DNA of 64,000 nt from Sphingomonas brevis (GTDB lineage: Bacteria > Pseudomonadota > Alphaproteobacteria > Sphingomonadales > Sphingomonadaceae). The stretch is from the NCBI RefSeq assembly GCF_023516505.1, contig NZ_JAMGBB010000001.1, positions 2,155,001-2,219,000 on the forward strand, in the 5' to 3' direction. Made by a program: the position numbers and the translations under genes. This document shows positions 61,297-64,000 of this stretch, piece by piece. Position 1 is the stretch's first letter; the number at the start of each line of letters is the position of its first letter. The notes below the pieces were generated by a model that saw nothing but the letters and a program-made list of their open reading frames with translations, did no database searches and had not been told where the DNA came from.

Positions 61297-62373
61297 CTAC
61301 TTTCGTTTTTTCGGTACCGCCGCCGCCGGCGAGCCCTTGCTCACTTCCTGCAAGGTGACCTTGAGCATTGCCAGCAGCGGATCGGCGAGCAACAGGCCAA
61401 GCAGCCCGAACAGCGCGCTGAACACCAGCTGTGCCGCAAGCACCAGTGCCGGCGCCAGGTCGACTGTCTTCCGCGCGATGAAGGGCACGACCAGATAGCC
61501 ATCGACATTCTGGACGAAGAAATAGACGAAAATCGCCCAGAGGCCGGTGCCGGTGCCGGCGGAAAAGCCGACCAGCACCATCAATATCCCGGAAATAATC
61601 GCCCCGATGTTGGGGATGAAGGCCAGCAGCCCGGTAATTAGCCCCAGCAGCGCCGCCATCGGCACGCCGCCGATCGCCAGCATGACGAACGTGAACACGC
61701 CTTCGAACAGCATTCCGATGATGCGGCCGAACAGCAGGCGCCGGAGGGTGAAGCCGACCCTTTCGCTGATCTGGTAGAATCGGGCGCGATTTTCGACCGG
61801 GAGCATCCAGGCGATGCCGCGATCGTAGAGATGCGGCTCCATCGCGATGAAGATGCCGATGACGATGATCATCAGCCCGCTGGCCAGCGCGCCAAGCGCC
61901 GTTCCGACCGCGGTCGTCAAACGTCCAACCGATCCCATTAGCTGGGGGCCGAGGCTCGCCCTGGTACTGTCGGTCACCAGGCCCATGTCGTGGGCCCACA
62001 GCATCACCCGGTCTATTTGCAGGTCGAGGACGATGCGCAACGCCTCGAACTGGGCGGCGAAGGTCGTTCCGGCGAACCAGAAGACCCAGCCGATGAATCC
62101 GAAACCGGCGAGCGCGACGATGGCCAGCCGCCAGCCGCGGCCTAGCGGCAGGACCCGGCCTAGCAGCCGCGCACCGCCATCGAGCACGACCGAAAAGACG
62201 AAGCCGGCGACGATCAGCAGGATTGGCTGGGCCAGCACGATGACGCCGGCAATCGCCAGCGCCATGCCCAGCCATACCGCCGCCCTGCGGGCCTCGTCCC
62301 GGACCGACCTGCTGGAAAGATCGGCCGGTCCCGGGCTTTCCGGCGGACGATCGGGTTCCAGCTTGCCGGCCAT
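61297..62373 (-). CDS. AI-2E (PerM)-family membrane protein
   Basis: The 358-residue protein has about eight helices. Paired helices occur near residues 30-75 (MALAIAGVIVLAQPILLIVAG and LAIVALAGFGFIGWVFWFAG), near 160-180, 205-260 and 270-340. The LLGLITGLLAFIPNIGAIIS segment around 245 is the conserved PNIG region of the AI-2E/PerM family. Members export varied small molecules or ions; the AI-2 exporter role was shown for only some of them, so the substrate here is unknown. It lies three bases downstream of lepB. Confidence 0.91.
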   Translation of the reverse strand: MAGKLEPDRPPESPGPADLSSRSVRDEARRAAVWLGMALAIAGVIVLAQPILLIVAGFVFSVVLDGGARLLGRVLPLGRGWRLAIVALAGFGFIGWVFWFAGTTFAAQFEALRIVLDLQIDRVMLWAHDMGLVTDSTRASLGPQLMGSVGRLTTAVGTALGALASGLMIIVIGIFIAMEPHLYDRGIAWMLPVENRARFYQISERVGFTLRRLLFGRIIGMLFEGVFTFVMLAIGGVPMAALLGLITGLLAFIPNIGAIISGILMVLVGFSAGTGTGLWAIFVYFFVQNVDGYLVVPFIARKTVDLAPALVLAAQLVFSALFGLLGLLLADPLLAMLKVTLQEVSKGSPAAAVPKKRK

Positions 62374-62376
62374 CCT

Positions 62377-63306
62377 CTAGTCCTTGCCCGGCCGCAACGA
62401 CGTCCCGGCGCGGCCATCGCGGAAGGCGGTAAACCAGCTTGCCGGGTTGGTCAGCACAGTCGTGCCGTCCAGGCTGAAGGTGATGAATTCGGCGCGGCCG
62501 CCGATATTCTCGATCGGCACCGGGCCGCCAAGGCCCATGTCCTCAAGCCCGAAGCGGCTGTCGGCGCTATGGTCGCGATTGTCGCCCATCAGAAAGACGT
62601 GGCCGGGCGGAATGCGCACCTCGGCATAGTCGTCACCCTGGCTGTTGCCGTCGTCGATCGTGTCATAGCCGACGCCGTTTGGCAGTGTCTCATGGACGAC
62701 CGGCAACCGGCAGAAGCTGCCGTTTGCGGTTGAGACCTTGCGGTCCCAGAACTGGTTGATCCCGCATGGCGCATTGGCATCGACCGGGATCATCGCCGGT
62801 GGCCGTGAGGCAGCCTTCACCGGAGTGCCGTTGATGATCAGCCGGCCGCTGCGGACCTCGATCGTGTCGCCGGGCAGGCCGATGACGCGCTTGATATAAT
62901 CCTGGTTGCCGCCCGGCGGGGTGACGATGACGACATCGCCGCGTTCCGGCAGGCCGCCCATGATCCGCCCCTTGGTGAAGGGCAGGGTGATCGTCCACGG
63001 CTCCGAATGCCCCAGCAGCACGTTCCTGAGGATCGCCGCCGGATTGGGAATGGTCGGCGACACATAGGACCAGCCATAGGGATATTTGGTGACCACCAGT
63101 CGGTCGCCCGTCAGCAGGTTGGGCATCATCGATTCCGACGGGATGTAGAAGGGCTTGGCGATGAAGCTGTGGAAGGCGAGCACCGCTACCAGCACCCAGA
63201 ACAGGCCCTTCACCTCGCGCCAGATCATCTGGCCGCGGCTTTCGTTTTTCACCTTGGTTGGCTCGACCGGCGCCAGGTCGGCGGCGGGCTCGGTACGCTC
63301 GGACAA
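62377..63306 (-). CDS. lepB: Signal peptidase I
   Basis: LepB removes signal peptides from exported preproteins at the outer face of the inner membrane. The catalytic pair is visible: SESMMP with Ser59 and YIKRVIGLPGD with Lys139. GDNRDHSADSRF is box E, and a single membrane helix lies at residues 33-50 (GLFWVLVAVLAFHSF). The start codon is TTG at 63306, immediately after the acpS TGA, with no better ATG nearby. Length is 309. pdxJ-acpS-lepB is a conserved order, usually followed by rnc and era; here an AI-2E gene follows lepB. Confidence 0.97.
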   Translation of the reverse strand: MSERTEPAADLAPVEPTKVKNESRGQMIWREVKGLFWVLVAVLAFHSFIAKPFYIPSESMMPNLLTGDRLVVTKYPYGWSYVSPTIPNPAAILRNVLLGHSEPWTITLPFTKGRIMGGLPERGDVVIVTPPGGNQDYIKRVIGLPGDTIEVRSGRLIINGTPVKAASRPPAMIPVDANAPCGINQFWDRKVSTANGSFCRLPVVHETLPNGVGYDTIDDGNSQGDDYAEVRIPPGHVFLMGDNRDHSADSRFGLEDMGLGGPVPIENIGGRAEFITFSLDGTTVLTNPASWFTAFRDGRAGTSLRPGKD

Positions 63307-63714
63307 TCAGGGCTCCATCTTGCGGGCATAAAGAATGACGAAGGCCTGTGCCCACGGATGGTCGTCGGTCAACGTCAGATGCACTTCGACGGCGTGGCCT
63401 TCCGGGACCATGGCGTCAAGCCGCGCCTTGGCGCCGCCGGTCAGCCGCAGAGTGGGGGCGCCCGACGGCGCATTCACCACGCCGATATCCTTCATATAGA
63501 CGCCGCGCTTGAAGCCGGTTCCGACCGCCTTGGAGAAAGCCTCCTTGGCGGCAAAGCGCTTGGCCAACGTTCCCGCCATGGTGTGCGGGCGCCGGGCCGC
63601 CTTGGCCCGCTCGGTCTCGGTGAACACGCGATTCAAGAAGCGCTCGCCGAAGCGATCGACCGATCCCTGGATCCGCTCGATGTTGCACAGGTCGGAGCCG
63701 ATGCCGAGGATCAT
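63307..63714 (-). CDS. acpS: Holo-[acyl-carrier-protein] synthase
   Basis: AcpS attaches the phosphopantetheine arm of CoA to apo-ACP. The 135-residue protein shows [20 protein letters not shown] with the metal-binding Asp8, and [20 protein letters not shown] with the catalytic Glu of the WxxKEA-type motif. It is a small cytoplasmic trimeric enzyme. Its stop abuts the lepB TTG start. Upstream is the pdxJ gene, separated by a class C repeat, which breaks the usual tight coupling. Confidence 0.97.
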   Translation of the reverse strand: MILGIGSDLCNIERIQGSVDRFGERFLNRVFTETERAKAARRPHTMAGTLAKRFAAKEAFSKAVGTGFKRGVYMKDIGVVNAPSGAPTLRLTGGAKARLDAMVPEGHAVEVHLTLTDDHPWAQAFVILYARKMEP

Positions 63715-63730
63715 GACCGCACCCTCCGGC

Positions 63731-63816
63731 GGTCACCCCGGCGAAGGCCGGGGCCGATGTCAGCGCGCCGCGATCGAGCACCGAGACATGGATGCCAGCC
63801 TGCGCTGGCATGACGA
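63731..63816. repeat. Intergenic palindromic repeat, class C
   Basis: GGTCACCCCGGCGAAGGCCGG at the left and CCAGCCTGCGCTGGCATGACG at the right belong to the same class as the unit at 18332; ACATGGATG is shared in the right half. It fills most of the pdxJ-acpS gap. Confidence 0.75.
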
Positions 63817-63826
63817 GAAGCGTGAG

Positions 63827-64000
63827 TCACCGTGCCTGATCCATTAGTTCACGCATCCGCCGGACGCTGGCTTCAAGCCCGGTGAAGATTGCCTCGCCGA
63901 CCAGGAAATGGCCGATGTTGAGTTCGGCCAGTTGCGGGATGGCCGCGACGGGGATGACATTGTCGAAGGTCAGGCCATGGCCGGCGTGAGGCTCGATCCC
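63827..64000 (-). CDS. pdxJ: Pyridoxine 5'-phosphate synthase, C-terminal part
   Basis: The frame enters at the right edge and ends with TGA at 63827; only 57 codons are in the window. It reads GIEPHAGHGLTFDNVIPVAA then IPQLAELNIGHFLVGEAIFT and GLEASVRRMRELMDQAR. The AGHGL, ELNIGHFLVGEAIF and GLE-x2-V-x-RM pattern is the C-terminal part of PdxJ, which makes pyridoxine phosphate from 1-deoxyxylulose phosphate and amino-acetone phosphate. It precedes acpS, as in most proteobacteria. Confidence 0.96.
   Translation of the reverse strand, partial: GIEPHAGHGLTFDNVIPVAAIPQLAELNIGHFLVGEAIFTGLEASVRRMRELMDQAR

Noticed and set aside
1-64000. tRNA, rRNA or insertion sequences
   Set aside because: I searched by eye for cloverleaf-like ends with T-loop GGTTCGA, and for terminal inverted repeats with transposase motifs, and saw none; a short tRNA could still have been missed.

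Overview
The window is a high-GC, densely coding piece of a bacterial chromosome, almost certainly from the Alphaproteobacteria and most likely a sphingomonad. This rests on the overall protein style, on small conserved proteins of the kind seen in sphingomonads, and on several families of intergenic palindromic repeats. It carries about 60 protein genes. I saw no rRNA, tRNA, insertion sequence, prophage or CRISPR array.

Layout. (1) 1-13 kb, minus strand: a two-partner secretion locus (TpsB outer-membrane pore, then a roughly 2,400-residue glycine-rich TpsA exoprotein), translationally coupled to an exported TPR/CHAT caspase-like protein and followed by a Ste24-type M48 peptidase cut by the window edge. 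(2) 13-20 kb: histidine utilisation (hutG divergent from hutI-hutU-hutH), interrupted by an unrelated membrane protein flanked by repeats. (3) 20-25.5 kb: small exported proteins, a PepSY membrane protein behind a Fur-like box, a YghU-type glutathione transferase, a crcB/DUF808 pair and a cluster of repeats with small genes. (4) 25.5-34.6 kb: DEAD-box helicase, RMF-like small protein, serS, two tandem alpha/beta hydrolases, a small XRE regulator plus HNH nuclease module, and lepA. (5) 34.7-47.4 kb: CsgG-like protein, M16 peptidase lipoprotein, beta-lactamase-fold protein, purEK, a soluble diguanylate cyclase, gpmA with an M14 carboxypeptidase, M28 peptidase, rpmJ and small exported proteins. 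(6) 47.5-52.2 kb, minus strand: a compact argC-argJ-argB-argR operon beside purT, with a perfect 24-bp palindrome in front of argC. (7) 52-60 kb: cyclophilin, the ybbAP/tesA divergon, two PilZ proteins and two convergent L,D-transpeptidases. (8) 60-64 kb: rpsU, FKBP isomerase, AI-2E-family permease and the conserved pdxJ-acpS-lepB group.

The most promising system for new biology is the TpsB/TpsA/CHAT locus: a secreted giant adhesin-like protein co-translated with an exported caspase-fold protease. Next are the argCJBR operon, whose gene content and ArgC type are unusual for an alphaproteobacterium, and the XRE plus PUA-like/HNH module, which looks like a small modification-dependent restriction unit. 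Many start codons were moved from the longest open frame to an internal start on the basis of ribosome binding sites, signal peptides or repeats, and each case is noted. Three short genes (59, 52 and 41 residues) were found by reading the sequence directly. All homology statements are from recognition of motifs, not from database searches.
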